A DNA stretch of 64,000 nucleotides from Takakia lepidozioides (Eukaryota; Streptophyta; Takakiopsida; Takakiales; Takakiaceae): contig CM060733.1 in NCBI GenBank assembly GCA_030704615.1, forward strand, positions 23,560,001 through 23,624,000, given 5' to 3'. The notes under the pieces are model-generated. The model saw only the letters and a program-made list of their open reading frames with translations. It searched no databases and was not told where the DNA came from. Positions 35,640 to 48,112 of the stretch are shown in pieces; position 1 is the stretch's first letter; every line of letters begins with the position of its first letter. The position numbers and the translations under genes were made by a program.

Positions 35640-38600
35640 CTTTATGAGGCATCACGTCGTCAGGTGTTGGGGCAAGCAATGTATCTCAATTGCTTGACCT
35701 GGATTATCAGCTTGGCTATGGCTGAGCAACGTAGAGTGCGGAGTGCACTTCCCTTGACGGTCTCTCTGCCTACCGAGACGGTACAGGCAGCGAGTGGGGG
35801 CGAGCCGGTGAGGACCACGAGGTGTAGACATCCATGGCACACGTGGGAGGTGCTCGAGGTTTAGAGGGAGTTGGTAGCCAAGGCAGCTGTGATGGATGAG
35901 GTTGGGGATTCTTCTCGGGATGAGGAGGTTCTCAATGATGAGATGATCAGGCAGGATGAGGCCTTGTCATTGACTGAGCAGGAAGGGAGTACTGCTCAAG
36001 AGGTTGCAGCATAGCAACCACGGGACGCGTCCTCTACCTCTAAGCCCACTGGACTTAAGGTTGCAGTTACGGAGGACAATTGGGAGCCTGACATTGGACC
36101 CATTGTCACCAGAGGAGAGAGACGACGTATACGGCGGTTCCTGAGGGCTTACAGGAATTGCTTTGCCTTTAGTTTGAAGGACTTGGGAGCACTGAAGGGT
36201 CAAGAGATCCGTATTGAGTTGGCCACTGACACGCCAATCTTTCGGAGACCCTATAGATACAGTGACATGGAGAGGTCTTTGATTCAGATGAGGACTCAAG
36301 ATCTCTGGGAGGCAGGTTTGGTGGAGCTCACTGGTGGAGAGTATGCTTCAGCCACAGTGATGCCAGCTAAGAAGGATGTCTATGGCAATTGGACGGAGAG
36401 ACGTATGTGCGGTGATTACCGGCCTGTAAATCGTCAGACCAAGTCCGATAGATATGCCATGCCGACACCAGAGGAGATCTTTGATGCCATTGGGCATTCC
36501 AAGGTCTTTAGCACGTTGGATTTAGGATCCGGATATCACCAGTTGCCGATCAAGGAGGCGGATAAGCAAAAGACGGCATTCTGGGGGATCAATGAGCACG
36601 GGAAGGATTGCCTATACCAGTGGCGGTTCTTACCATTTGGGCTTAAAAACGCTCCCGCTGAGTTTCAAAGAGTCATGGACAGGATTCTAGCAGGGGTGGA
36701 GTTTGCTCGGTGCTACATAGATGACATCATCATCTTTAGTGCTACGGTGGAGGAGCATGAGAGACACCTTCAGGGGGTATTTGAGCGCCTGAGGGCGCAC
36801 GGATTGAAGTTACATCTAGGAAAGTGCAAATTTTTCAACAACCAGATTGGAGATCTGGGTCACATGATATATCCTGGAGGATAGGGGGTACAGCAGACTA
36901 AGGTAGAGTCCATTGCACAGGTTCCACGCCCCACGGATGTGAGCCGAGTTTGAGCTTTCACGGGGTTAGCAAACTATTACAGACGGTTTGTTAAGGGATT
37001 TAGTGCCATTGCAAAGGCTCTAACCAAGCTGACCAAGGTGGACCAGGAATGGCAGTGGGAAGATGAGCAAGAACAAGCTTTTTCAAGAGCTCAAGGCGAG
37101 GTTGACCTCGACGCCCATCTTGAGACGACCTATCAGGGGGCGTCCTTTTCAGCTGCATACAGATTGGAGCATGCTGGGGCTTGGAGCGGTGCTCACACAG
37201 GTGGATGATGAGGGAAGAGAGTTCGTAGTGGCTTATGCTAGCCGCTCGAACAATGCTACAGAGTCTAAGTATAGCTCATATGAGGGAGAATGCTTAGCTG
37301 CAGTCTGGGCCGTGGCACACTTCAGGTGCTATCTATAGGGCAATCTCTTCACCCTTGTCACGGATCACCAACCACTCAAGTGGTTGATGGAGTCAGACAA
37401 GCTTACGGGGAAGCTTGCACGGTGGGCACTCATCCTTCAAGAGTATGACTTTCAGGTGGTGCATTGACCGGGTTTGGTCAATCGCAATGCAGATGGGTTG
37501 AGTCGCAATCCATGCACGAGCCAACAGGATGACACTGGAGCTCGGTGGCATGGTGAGACGGACGAGGAGATGGTGCCCGGATGACATGCATCTGCATTTC
37601 TGTGTATCTTGGCAGCGGAAGGCCAGGTTGGACCTGCAACAGGGATGACTGTAGATCAAGTGTCTGAGGACCCTGAGGCCAGCAATGAGCAAGGTGGCGC
37701 CAAAGATATACATGAGGATTCAGTTGTGTTGGACTACCTCCGCACTGGAGACACTGCAGCCACTGTGACTGCTAAGGAGAGGGATCGGATCCTACAACGA
37801 GCCAAGAGGTTCAAGTGGGAGGGGACACACCTGCTCCGAGTGTGGGAGGATGGTCGAGTGAGGATTGTGCCTCACCCAACACAGCGGGCACGGTTAGTGC
37901 GGCATGCCCATGAGGAGTTGGGGCATTTTGGGGTGCGACGCACTCATAGTCTACTGCAGGGGCAGTATTGGTGGCGTGGTATGCACACAGAGGTGCAACA
38001 ATTTGTGGCTAGGTGCATGGTGTGTGACAGGGTGCGTGCTTCATTCAACGCCCCTACTCCACAATTGCACCCTCTTCCGATCATGGGATTGGGCTAGAGG
38101 TGGAGTCTTGACTTCGCAGGGCTGTTGCCACTGACCATGCGCCACAACAAGTACGTGTTGGTGATGGTGGAGAACTTCTCCAAGTGGATTGAATTGGTTC
38201 CATTGCCTGATAAGGCTAGTGAGGGAGCTGCATATGCATTCTTGGATTGTGTGCTTAGCCGATTCGGTGCTCCAGCTGAGGTACTCACGGACCAAGGGAG
38301 AGAGTTCTTGGGGGAGTTTCAGGCTTTGTGTGACAAGGCTTTGATAGACCACCGCACCACTTCTCGGGATTATCCTGAAGCCGATGGCTTGGCAAAGAGA
38401 GTTGTTCAGACAGTAAAGCGGGGTTTGCGCAAGTATGGCTTGCAGAAGGGACACCTAGGAGATTGGGACCTTCAGTTACCCTGGTTAGCCATGGGCTACA
38501 GGTTCAGCAAGCAAGCATCACTTGCCTCCTTCTCACCATACTTTCTTCTCTTTGGCCGAGAGCCGGATTTACCTACATCCATTCGCAGAGAAGCTGCTAC

Positions 38601-39150
38601 AGTTCTTAACCTTGACGATCCGGATGTGTGGGCACGTGCATGTGAGCAGCGTGCAGAGTTGTTCAAGAAAGTCATGCCAATGGCTTTTGAGAACCTTGCC
38701 ATTGCACAACACCGTGATACGTTGAGGTATGCTACCATACGTGGTGGGGGCTATCGTCCTGGGGTTCGGAGATTCAACCCTGGTGACTACGTCTATTTGC
38801 AGCAGACTGCTCCTACGACCTTGGATGCGACTGCAGGACGTGTTATTTTGAGGGTTCGAGAGGTCTTGCCCTCAGGCGTCTTGGTCTTGGACGGTCGGGA
38901 TGGCATAACTTGGAAGGACCATGTGCGTAATTGTGCGCCATGTCACCTTCCGAATGTCGATGGCAGGATAGACCCAAACTTGGCAGTGGTATCTGCAGGT
39001 TTGAGGTGCATGTTGTGTGGGTCTGCTAGAGGGGCAGCCACCATGCTGGTGTGTGATCGATGCTCTAGAGGTTGGCATATGGGATGCTTGACTCCACCTC
39101 TTGAGATGGTTCCGGATGGGGATTGGTTATGTCCACATTGCATTGGATAG
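35640..39150 (+). pseudogene. pol: Ty3/Gypsy pol: reverse transcriptase, RNase H, integrase, PHD finger (decayed)
   Basis: This polyprotein copies element RNA into DNA and integrates it. 36174-36884 holds reverse transcriptase (FSTLDLGSGYHQL, then YIDDIIIF). 37,063-37,338 is RNase H (LHTDWSMLGLGAVL, SKYSSYEGECLAAVWAV). 37,609-38,097 carries the integrase HHCC zinc domain (HAHEELGHFG...CMVCDR). 38,125-39,150 is the integrase core: D in LDFAG, D in LTDQGREFLGE, and GLAKR where the catalytic Glu is expected (GLAER), so that residue is Lys. The last 50 residues form a PHD finger (CMLCGSARGAATMLVCDRCS, RGWHMGCLTPP, WLCPHC) in place of the chromodomain common in plant Ty3 elements. At least six in-frame stops show that it is dead. 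The gag end and 5' LTR are not found upstream. Confidence 0.85.
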
Positions 39151-39397
39151 TGGGAGTGGATACAACCATGGAAGGCTAACAAGCAACGCAAGGCCCAACT
39201 ACTAGGAGACTTTGAACACACGAGGTCCTGGCTCAAGTTCACAGATTGCAAGACGGCGACTAACGATGGGGCTACTCTTGTACCCGGCCTCTTGGTCTAT
39301 AGGGTTTGAGTGCAATAGGGACAGTGATAGAGGACTTAGTACGGTTGTGGCTATTACATCGTGTAGCTATCTGGAGTTAGAGGGACCTATCCACCAG

Positions 39398-39411
39398 CTA
39401 GGGGGGCGATT
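39398..39411 (+). other. Polypurine tract of the Ty3 element
   Basis: GCTAGGGGGGCGAT directly precedes the TGTGGCAG start of the LTR, the position of a plus-strand primer. Confidence 0.6.
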
Positions 39412-39852
39412 GTGGCAGACTACTTTATTGTGCATATATGTGTGGTGTGGTTTGGACAGCGATGTAGTTGTGTAGCGATATGTATGCGCACGACACCTGT
39501 CAAGTTAAATAAGCACAGTGTGAAAACAACTAGAATAAAGCTAGTTATTTGTATTTAACACTTGGATTTAGGTCAAGTGTTAAATCAAGTGTCAAATGTA
39601 GTTTGACACCTGAACCGCCTTATCTTCACGAGAGCGGCAGTCGCGTAGCTCATCTCTCTCGAGTTGAGCCTGCGCGACCGAGCTCCTTCATGCGTTTAGA
39701 ACTGAGTGTGCTCATGATGGTAGTGTAGGTTGTTGTGGGGTGGAGTCCCCACAGCTTGGGGTGCCCCTGGCTCGACTTCTGTTTTAACGAGTGATGCTGT
39801 TGGATTCATGTTGTTTCTTGTGTGAACAGTGTGTTTTCTAGCTTTCTTATCA
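39412..39852 (+). repeat. Ty3 3' LTR (about 440 bp)
   Basis: It starts TGTGGCAGACTACTTTATTG just after the polypurine tract and ends at about TTTCTTATCA, directly before a second copy of its own first 86 bases. The TG...CA ends are as expected. The exact right end is inferred from the second copy. Confidence 0.5.
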
Positions 39853-39941
39853 TTGTGGCAGACTACTTTATTGTGCATATATGTGTGGTGTGGTTTGGAC
39901 AACGATGTAGTTGTGTAGCGATATGTATGCGCACGACACCT
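39853..39941 (+). repeat. Second, truncated copy of the LTR start
   Basis: The first about 88 bases of the LTR (from ATTGTGGCAGAC to GCGCACGACACCT) are repeated here with one change (GGACAGCG to GGACAACG), then join Copia gag sequence without a gap. Confidence 0.85.
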
Positions 39942-41359
39942 CCTTCAGGTTCAGGGAACCATGGATCTAACTTTAACATGTTAGATGCTAGAGTGGAGGA
40001 TAGATTTGATGGGACTAATTATCATACTTGGAAATTTAGAATGGATATGATCCTCCTAGACAAGGACTTGTGGTCAGTAGTTGATGGCACTTTAGTGAGG
40101 CCAACCACAACCAATGGTCAACCTGCATGGGACAGGAAAGATCAAAGGGCTAGAACAAGTCTTATAACAAGTCTCAGAGATAATCAAATGCACTTAGTAA
40201 CTAGTGCTTCCATTGCAATGGCGATCTGGGACAAGTTGGCCACAATATTTGAGACTAAAGATGTCACGTCAAATGTGTTTGCCACTACTCGTTTTTATAG
40301 TCTAAAAATGAGTGAAATAGAGAATGTAGAGTTACACTTGAGTTCCTTCAATGTCTTGAGAAGACAACCAGAAGCAGTAGGAACTAAGGTTTCAGATGAA
40401 CATGCAGCAGTAGTGTTGCTTGGGTCATTACCAGAGTCTTATGACGGGTTTGTAGTGTCACTAACAGGGCAAAACAACCTATCGGTGGATAATGTCATAG
40501 GGCTATTACTTAAAGAGGAAATAAGAAGAAAATGCCAAACATCTACAGGAGTAGATAAGGCATTATTCTCTGGAAAGTTTGGTAATAAGAAGAAGTCTTG
40601 GAAGTCCCCTCAAAAACAAGAGGTAGGAGAATCTAGTGAGTCTGGATATAAGAAGAAGTCTAAAATAAAATGCTTTTACTGTAAGCAACCTGGTCATATG
40701 ATCAAAGACAGCAGAAAACGAATGGCGGAGGAAAAGCAAAATGATGAAGTAGATCATACTCTTGAAGATGAAGAGGAGGATGAAGCTAGTGATGAACAAG
40801 TAAGTCCACTTCTGTGAAGGTCACGAAGGGAGAGAAAAGTTCCTGAGAGGCTTATCATGTCGATGACAGCTGTTGAAGCCGTGAGAGGAGAAATCCCATT
40901 GACAGAACCTGCTACCTACGAAGAAGCAATGACAGCCCCTGATAAGGTTAAGTGGGAGTAGGCAATAAACTCTGAATTCAATTCGCTAATATAGAATCAA
41001 ACATGGTCACTTACTGACCTACCCCTAGGACGTAAAGTTGTTGGGTGCAAATGGATCTTTAAGATCAAGCTCAAGTCCGACGGGAGTGTTGACAGGTATA
41101 AAGTGCGGCTGGTTGCTAAGGGTTTCTCACAGGTACAAGGTGTTGACTACAACGACACTTTTTCACCTGTTGTAAAAATCACTTCAATAAGAGTATTAAT
41201 GGCATTGGCAGCCGAGAATGATTTTGATGTCCATCAAATGGATGTCAAAACAACGTTTCTCAATGGCTACCTACAAGAGACCATTTACATGGATCAGCCT
41301 CAAGGTTTTATCAAACCAGAGACCAGAGACAAAGTATGTAAGTTACATAAGACGCTATA
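39942..41359 (+). pseudogene. Ty1/Copia gag joined to partial reverse transcriptase
   Basis: The gag part (39,942-40,816) reads NFNMLDARVEDRFDGTNYHT, then the UBN2/retrotran-gag core (YDGFVVSLTGQNNLSVDNVI) and a zinc knuckle CFYCKQPGHMIKDS in which the last Cys of CX2CX4HX4C is Ser. It stops at 40,817. Directly after it, the reverse transcriptase start appears (VVGCKWIFKIKLKSDGSVDR, LVAKGFSQVQGVDYNDTFSP, DVHQMDVKTTFLNGYL) with stops near 40,961 and 40,994. It ends at 41,359, before the YVDD catalytic block. Protease and the whole integrase are missing. The element is a deleted, dead copy without a recognised 3' LTR. Confidence 0.85.
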
Positions 41360-42612
41360 AATATATTTGTTTTGCATTTTGTTTGGGTTGGAATTTGAAT
41401 CGGAATTAGGTTAGGCATCATGTAGTTCTATTGCGGACCATACATTTTAAGTAATTCTGATAATTCACAAAGGGTACATTACATTATGTATGTATGGCTC
41501 GTCAACGAACCAAGCCCTTATCTGTTTCTGACCTTTAAACCCATCATAGATCCGAGACAACCTTCTTGGTACGTCCGAACCTACAAAGTTCGGCGAACTT
41601 GCAAGTTTTGAGTATATTCTCATATGTGAATCTAAAGAATTTTGGCCACTCTCACACTCACCAAAGTTCAGTCCTCTTCTCCTAGAGGGAGAAGTAGATT
41701 ATTCTTCACGGAGCTCGATTTCGATGGCTGGGCCCTGGGAACAACTGCTCACGTGAAATATGAGGTCCAAATGTCTCTTATGTTATATCATTATCTTTTT
41801 ATTCATTACTATTGTAGGACTTCATTGCTCTAAATGTAGATACAACTCTAAATGGTTGTAGTATATGTTGGTGATAAGTAGGTCACCATGTTAATTATGA
41901 AGAATATTGGTCATTCAAAAGATTGGAGGTTGTCATGAATTCCAAGTGCCAACTCATATGTCAGGTATTTTCGCTCTTGTACTAGGTTTTGCGACTCTAT
42001 CTTATTCCACGGATGCCATGATGATTTTTTTGAAAATTGTTTCGACAAATTTTTTCAGATTAGTGGCAAATATATTATACTAGACTATTGTTTTTATGAA
42101 CTAAGGCGCCCCCAACTTGCACTTATATATGAAAATATGTGTATGGTAAGGTTCCCTTGAGGTAACCTTCTTTGATTTGATCAATCATAAGATTAATGAG
42201 GACATGGCCTGAGGTCTTTAGGGGAAAACCAAAGATAGGCCCGACGAAGGGAACCACGTATATGCCAATGCAATATCCTGTCAGCTCGTCGCCACGTCAC
42301 CCTCAAGCATTGGCACCACAACTATTCTTCTCATCACCGTGGTTGTCTTAACACTATTAATAAAGGTTTAAGACAATAATTGGCTGAATTTTGCTTGGGG
42401 ATTGTTCCTGAAAAACAAAGACAAAAACTTGATTAGTCTTAAAAGAGGATGTACAAAAAGGGGTGAAGTTCTTATTCAAGGACGCCTCGCCCTTTGTCAT
42501 GACCTCTAAATCTAGGAAAGTTCAAGGGCAAGAACTTTATCTAGCAAAGCTCAAAAACTTACTATTTAGCCCTATTTTGCCGGATTTTGAGAAGGCCCTA
42601 GCTAAGGATTGT
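41360..42612. other. No gene recognised
   Basis: AT-rich DNA between the Copia fragment and duplication copy 2. One 63-codon frame at 41,642 has no recognisable motif. This segment lies left of copy 2 and has no counterpart in view beside copy 1. Confidence 0.4.
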
Positions 42613-43031
42613 AGTCCATAACCGCTTGGGGCTAAAACAACCTAATGCAAAGACAAAATATTGTGATTGGGATGTCACTATATTTACACTTGGAAATTTT
42701 GTGTAGTGCTTTATATTTCACGTCAAAGTAAAGTTGACATGAGAATACTAACAGCCGGCACGGCACGAAATCATGTGCAACAACTATTCTCTATGACCAA
42801 ACAAAACTTGGGTGGCCAAAAATAATGACTCAATGACAACACTTAACTTAGCAATATTCTAGTCTACATCTCATTGTTTTGGTCCTCTCACATATTAGCA
42901 ATAAATAAGATTGATCGTCACAACTCACACACATGTCTAGGCACTCCTTACTCATTTTGACTTCCTCTCATTGTTACAATTGTTCTAAAATCCCAAGTTA
43001 AGAAAAAGTTTTAAGGCGGGAATCAGGTGCC

Positions 43032-43994
43032 ATGGCTACACTTTCGTCACTCTTGAGAAGTTTGGCACTGGGACTTGTAATGGCATGCGCTGTAGGCAAC
43101 TACATAACGTCGAAAGTTGAGTGCTTCCCGCTAGAAAAATTCAATACTATTGGACCATACTATTGGACGGATGTTCTTTTCTATCCCAATCAAACTGATT
43201 TTGTAATAGCAAGGATCAATGGAACGGCAACCCAAGATAACTTTGGAGCATTCCAAATCTTTAACGATCCTCTCAGATTGGGTCCCAATGCAAATGACGC
43301 ACTTCTAGGCCGTACTGAAGGCCACTTAGCACTTGTGAGTGCTTAACTTCCATATATCAATATTACAATGGTCATGTCTATAATGCACAATATGCTTAAT
43401 TTACATGTACCACGACTGTTCATGTGTAGATTTTGCAAAACTTTACAAATTCAGTGTATTCAAGTATTGAAGCTTATAGGTTTTTCTTGTTCTTTGTTTA
43501 TGTAAAATTACAAGCTTACATTTAATTTGCATGCATATATGTCTATCTACTTTTATTGAACCCGTTGGTGGATCACAAATTAACAAACTAATTCAATAGA
43601 TTTGCAAGAGTGTAAAAAATAATAATAATAATAACTATGTTTCGAGTTAAATATGTAATATCCAAACTTTTGCAACTTTCATAGTACATATTGTTTACAA
43701 GTGAATATTGTAAGACTCACCTATGGGTTTCTGGCTCTAAATTATCTACAGAGCAGCTTCGACGCACTTGATGGACCAATACAATTCACATTTGTATTGA
43801 ACAATGGTACCATCACCTTTGGAGGATACTTGGCGTACCCTTATGACAACCGCTATGGAATCATTACGGGAAGTGGTGCCTACAAGAACATTATTGGGGG
43901 CTACACTGATACGACTTTTAGCTCGTTCGGCCTTGGCTTTGATCAGCTAGTACTCAAGGGCACTGTTTATTACACCACGTCCCATGACTACTAA
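43032..43994 (+). CDS. Dirigent-like protein, copy 2 (two exons)
   Basis: Exons 43032-43334 and 43752-43994 use the same splice sites and phase as copy 1 and encode 181 residues. Four residues differ from copy 1: Phe7 to Leu and Met26 to Thr in the signal region, and Val to Phe just after the intron and Trp to Gly in exon 2 (KNIIGGY, closer to the common dirigent GxGxF...G pattern). Both reading frames are intact and the upstream about 400 bp are nearly identical, so both copies could be expressed in the same way. Confidence 0.8.
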
Positions 43995-45619
43995 ACTCTT
44001 GATCAGCTTTTGATAAGAGATGCAGTGCACTTTCAAATTTTTTGATGAAGTTGCTTGAAGGTATTGTGATTGAAATTTCATTGTAGTCATGGCTGGAAAC
44101 ATATCATCTACTGATTTATGTAGTGATTTGTATGTCTTCACATCCATAAGTTATATGGATATTTAGAAAATAAAATAAAATAAAAGAGGAATAGGGAAAA
44201 TAGGGACATCCATAGCTCTGAGCATTCACTAGCGTTATAGAAATTAGCATAGTTAATTGCGAAGTCTAGCATGCTGTCTATTCATATTCAGTTGGATTGG
44301 AGATAAACCATCTTTTAGGACATTCTCACAACACTTTTACTTCAAATCCTTGATGCTAGGTTAAAAGTTTGGAATCATTGTGTAGTTCCGAGCACCAAGA
44401 CATTATATTGTAACTTCATGTTGTGCTCACTCACCATGTCAACCCCATTTTCAACTTGATGAGTAACTAAGTTAGTTTTTCTACATAGAATGATATTCCT
44501 TCCATCAAACCAAAGACTAGTTTCATTGTATCGTAAGTAAGACTCTACTACATCGTACACAATGGACTACATGTAGTCAAATAAATGATTGTACGTCAGT
44601 GATACATATTGTCATTTGGTTCATGATTCATAAACTCATAAGGTGAAAATAATTGAAATACAAAATAACATGACATGTGCGACACGAAAGTCATGAATGA
44701 GTTGGAAGACTTTTGCCGAAGCAAATGTAATTTATGGTGTCGCTTCACCCCGAATGTTTAATGTCTTCTATTTGAAAGGTGAACAAATCAAATCAACCAT
44801 GTTCAATTCTTAAGCGGAGGTTGGTATCGCGTGAACACAAACTGACATGAGCAAGATACCACATCAACACAATCCATGGTTATAAAGGTAATATGTTTGG
44901 AAATGGAATTAGAAATCATACGCAGACATATGGCATAGTATCAATAGGGTTAGTTACATAAATACTAGGGTAGCCTGTGCCGTTGGCCCAAGTGTCTGGT
45001 GTCATTTAAGTCCAAGTGCAATCCCCTATGTGTCCAAGTACATCTCCTATGTCGAGGCCCGTGTGTGAAGAATTTGCTATTTTTCACGAATTTCCAGTGC
45101 AATCTCCAATGTCATTCCAACACTTAATTTTGTAATTTAAACCCTATTTTAACTAATTATGGACTTTTGGCTTAAATCCAGACCAAACTTAATATATATT
45201 TGAATTAAAATTAATTCAAATGTTAATAATATCATGGTGTAATGTGTGATTGAACTTTGTGAAATTATAGGTGATGTCATACTTGCTTCAAAATGTGACA
45301 TATAAGATGTCCATTTGACATTGAAGTGCTTGTGAAGTTGCAGTACTGAACAATTCATTGAACGTCCATTGAGAAGTCGAATGATGTAATATTACATTAT
45401 GTAATAATTTATGATAATAATTTTGATTGAATCTTCATGTTGACAAGCACAATATTCAGAGACAATGCCATTGGAATGATGTTTTGGGTGTGAGAATGGC
45501 AGTAAAATATTAAAATAGCTTGAAACATTAGGAAGATGACCTAATAGGGTAGTAAAATAAGGTTTGGGGTGTAACTAGATATATTAAGTGCAATAAGGTC
45601 CAAGTTTGTGGTGAGGAGA

Positions 45620-46680
45620 AGGGTTTAGGGTTTGGATTTAGGGTAGAAAGAGAAAAACAAATATGAAAGACTCACCTCCGTAGAGTGTAAAAATGTAAGG
45701 AGAATTTGATATCCATGTAATCATTCTATCATACGTTATCCAACAAAATTAAAGAAAACATTAAAAGAGAAGATACATTTACAAGAGGTAACATGGTAGT
45801 ACAATAAGGTTTGGAGTTTAAGTAGGGTACTACACTAAGGTTTGGTATATGGTAAGAGTAATGGTTTAGGGTGCTAAGGGTCAAGCTTAAGCTTAGGGTA
45901 ACGATTAAGGAAAGGGTAAAGGGAAGGGTAAAGGTTTAGGGTTTGGATTTAGGGTAGAAAGGGACAAACAAATATGGAAGACTCACACATGGTAGTACAC
46001 TAACTTGGTTTGGAGGTAAGTAGGGTAGTACACTAACTTGGATTTTGGTATATGGTAAGAGTAATGGTTTAGGGTAGTAAGGGTCAAGCTTAAGCTTAGG
46101 GTAAGGATTAAGGCCAGGGTAAAGGGAAGGGTAAGGGTTTAGGGTTTGGATTTAGGGTAGTACACTAAGGTTTTTGGTATATGGTAAGAGTAATGGTTTA
46201 GCGTACTAAGGGTCCAGCTTAAGCCTAGGGTTAAGGGGTGATGGTAAAGGTACAAATGGACAAACAAATATGGAAGACTCGCACTCACTAGAACTTGGTG
46301 TGTATGGTAAAAAAATGAAAATAAAAATGGAGAAACGAATATTATGGAAGAGTCATTGAGACGGACAAGTATTTAAATTAACGACTCGTTGTTGGAACCT
46401 GGTCTTAAGATACATAGAAAGCACACTAGTATGCAAAGGTAAGTGCATGTGAATCCAAAACAAACGAGAAAAGTAGCGCAAAAAGGAAGGGAGAAGAGAT
46501 TTGGATTACCATAAGGTCCATAACCATTATTGGTTATGGTATGGATAGTACAATCCCATTTGCAAAAGGAATGGTAAGGGTTTAGAAAAAAATGCTTAAG
46601 GGTCTTTTAGGGTAAAGGGTGTTACTAGGATAAGGGTTTACTAAGGGTTTTGGTTTAAGTTAGAAATCGACAAACAAACA
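45620..46680. repeat. TTTAGGG-rich tract, copy 2
   Basis: Counterpart of 3060-4110, with small indels. Confidence 0.7.
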
Positions 46681-47239
46681 TGGAAGACTCCACTCGCTAG
46701 ATATAGACTCGCTTAGAGGAGGAAAATGAGGAGAACATGAGAGGTATAAGTTAAGGAGTGGCAAATTGAAAAGTATGGCAATAATGATAGGGTAAGGGTC
46801 CTCTTAGTGGGAGACCTCAGTTGGAGACTTGGCTTGAGTCAAGTGCAAGCATTGAGAGACGGATTGGAATTGGCACAATGACGGGACATTGGAAAAAAAC
46901 ATTTAGACCGGATTGGAAAAGAAAGAATCCAGGGGTTGTGCCAGCATTTTATTTTTTTTGGTGCACTGTCTGTTTCGTAAGTCAGAATCCCTCACACAAA
47001 TATTTGTAGATGAACAGAATGTACAGCAGTGCAGAGTCCAGCACGCAAAAAAAAAAGATTGAGAACATCCACTGGCCACTCGAGGTTAAGTGCGACAAAA
47101 AAATAAAACAAGAAGGATCCCCAAACGCAAACACGAAGGGAAAAAAACATAAAGAAATTTTTATATCTTAAAACAAAGGACCGGAAATGACCTCAACATT
47201 TAGTCCACGGACGGAAAATGGTTCGCAAGAAGGTAACCT

Positions 47240-48112
47240 TCAAGTATCTGGCTGAAGGTTAGCCTCATCCAAATTTGCGTACGCCCTCACTGCTTCCACC
47301 GCTGTAATTCTCTTTGTGCTATTTTTTGTCGTATTTTTTCGCGGCATTGTCCACACGACATTGTTCACGTGGATCCATTGAGCAGGATCTGACGGGTTGT
47401 ACTCCCAAACTTTTTACCAACAATCCATGTACCTCTCCAAGTCGGAGGGGTTACCTCATTTCTTCGGTCTCCACCACTCCACCTTCACTTTCTTAAAATA
47501 AGGATCCTCTCTTTCTCGGATGACATCTGAAATTGCCATTCCCATCCAGATCGGGCAAGTCGTTGGGTCATGAGGGCGAACGAGCACAAAAAATCCTTTC
47601 TCAATATCCTTGAACGGACTCAAGGGTATCATTGAACGCTCGCACCTAGGGCCACAGAAAGGTTACAGAACTTCATCCTCATCTTCTATATCATGCAATA
47701 TCTGTGGCTGGATGCCATCCCTCCGATGGTTTGAGGACCAATTTGTTTTCCGCCAGCCTCAAGAAGTTGAATACGCTCCGGAATTTCCTGCATTGGCTTA
47801 TCCAATTCGGCGAGAACATTTCCTCAGTATTGGTCGTATTGTTCAATTACACCTCGGTAATGATCGTCAAGCAACATTTCTTTGGTCCAAACATCTCTGT
47901 ATTTCTTAATACCATTTTTTATGAAGGACTGTTTTTCGGAGGAGTCGTCCCCGACTCCCCATATCGGTCTTCTTGGAACGGCATCTGGGTGTCCTTCAGG
48001 GAGATTTGGAGTCTCGTCAGGGTTGGACTTCCACATCTTAACGTTGGAGTTTTTTTTAAGCCACTCCGAATCAGTAACTGACTTCTTGTACTTCATAACG
48101 GGCCAACCATTT
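47240..48112 (-). pseudogene. DUF7869-type gene, 3' part only (copy 2)
   Basis: The minus-strand frame GWPVMKYKKSVTDSEWLKK followed by acidic text (NPDETPNLPEGHPD) equals the 3' half of the copy 1 remnant. The VGHTHEDID block is absent because the duplication ends at 48,112. Confidence 0.7.

Larger units (their letters stand above)
42613..48112. repeat. Segmental duplication, copy 2 (about 5.5 kb)
   Basis: Direct copy of 1-5535. The right border is sharp: identity ends after GGGCCAACCAT at 48,112, where copy 1 continues with the DUF7869-type gene and copy 2 changes to Ty3-type sequence. Confidence 0.95.
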
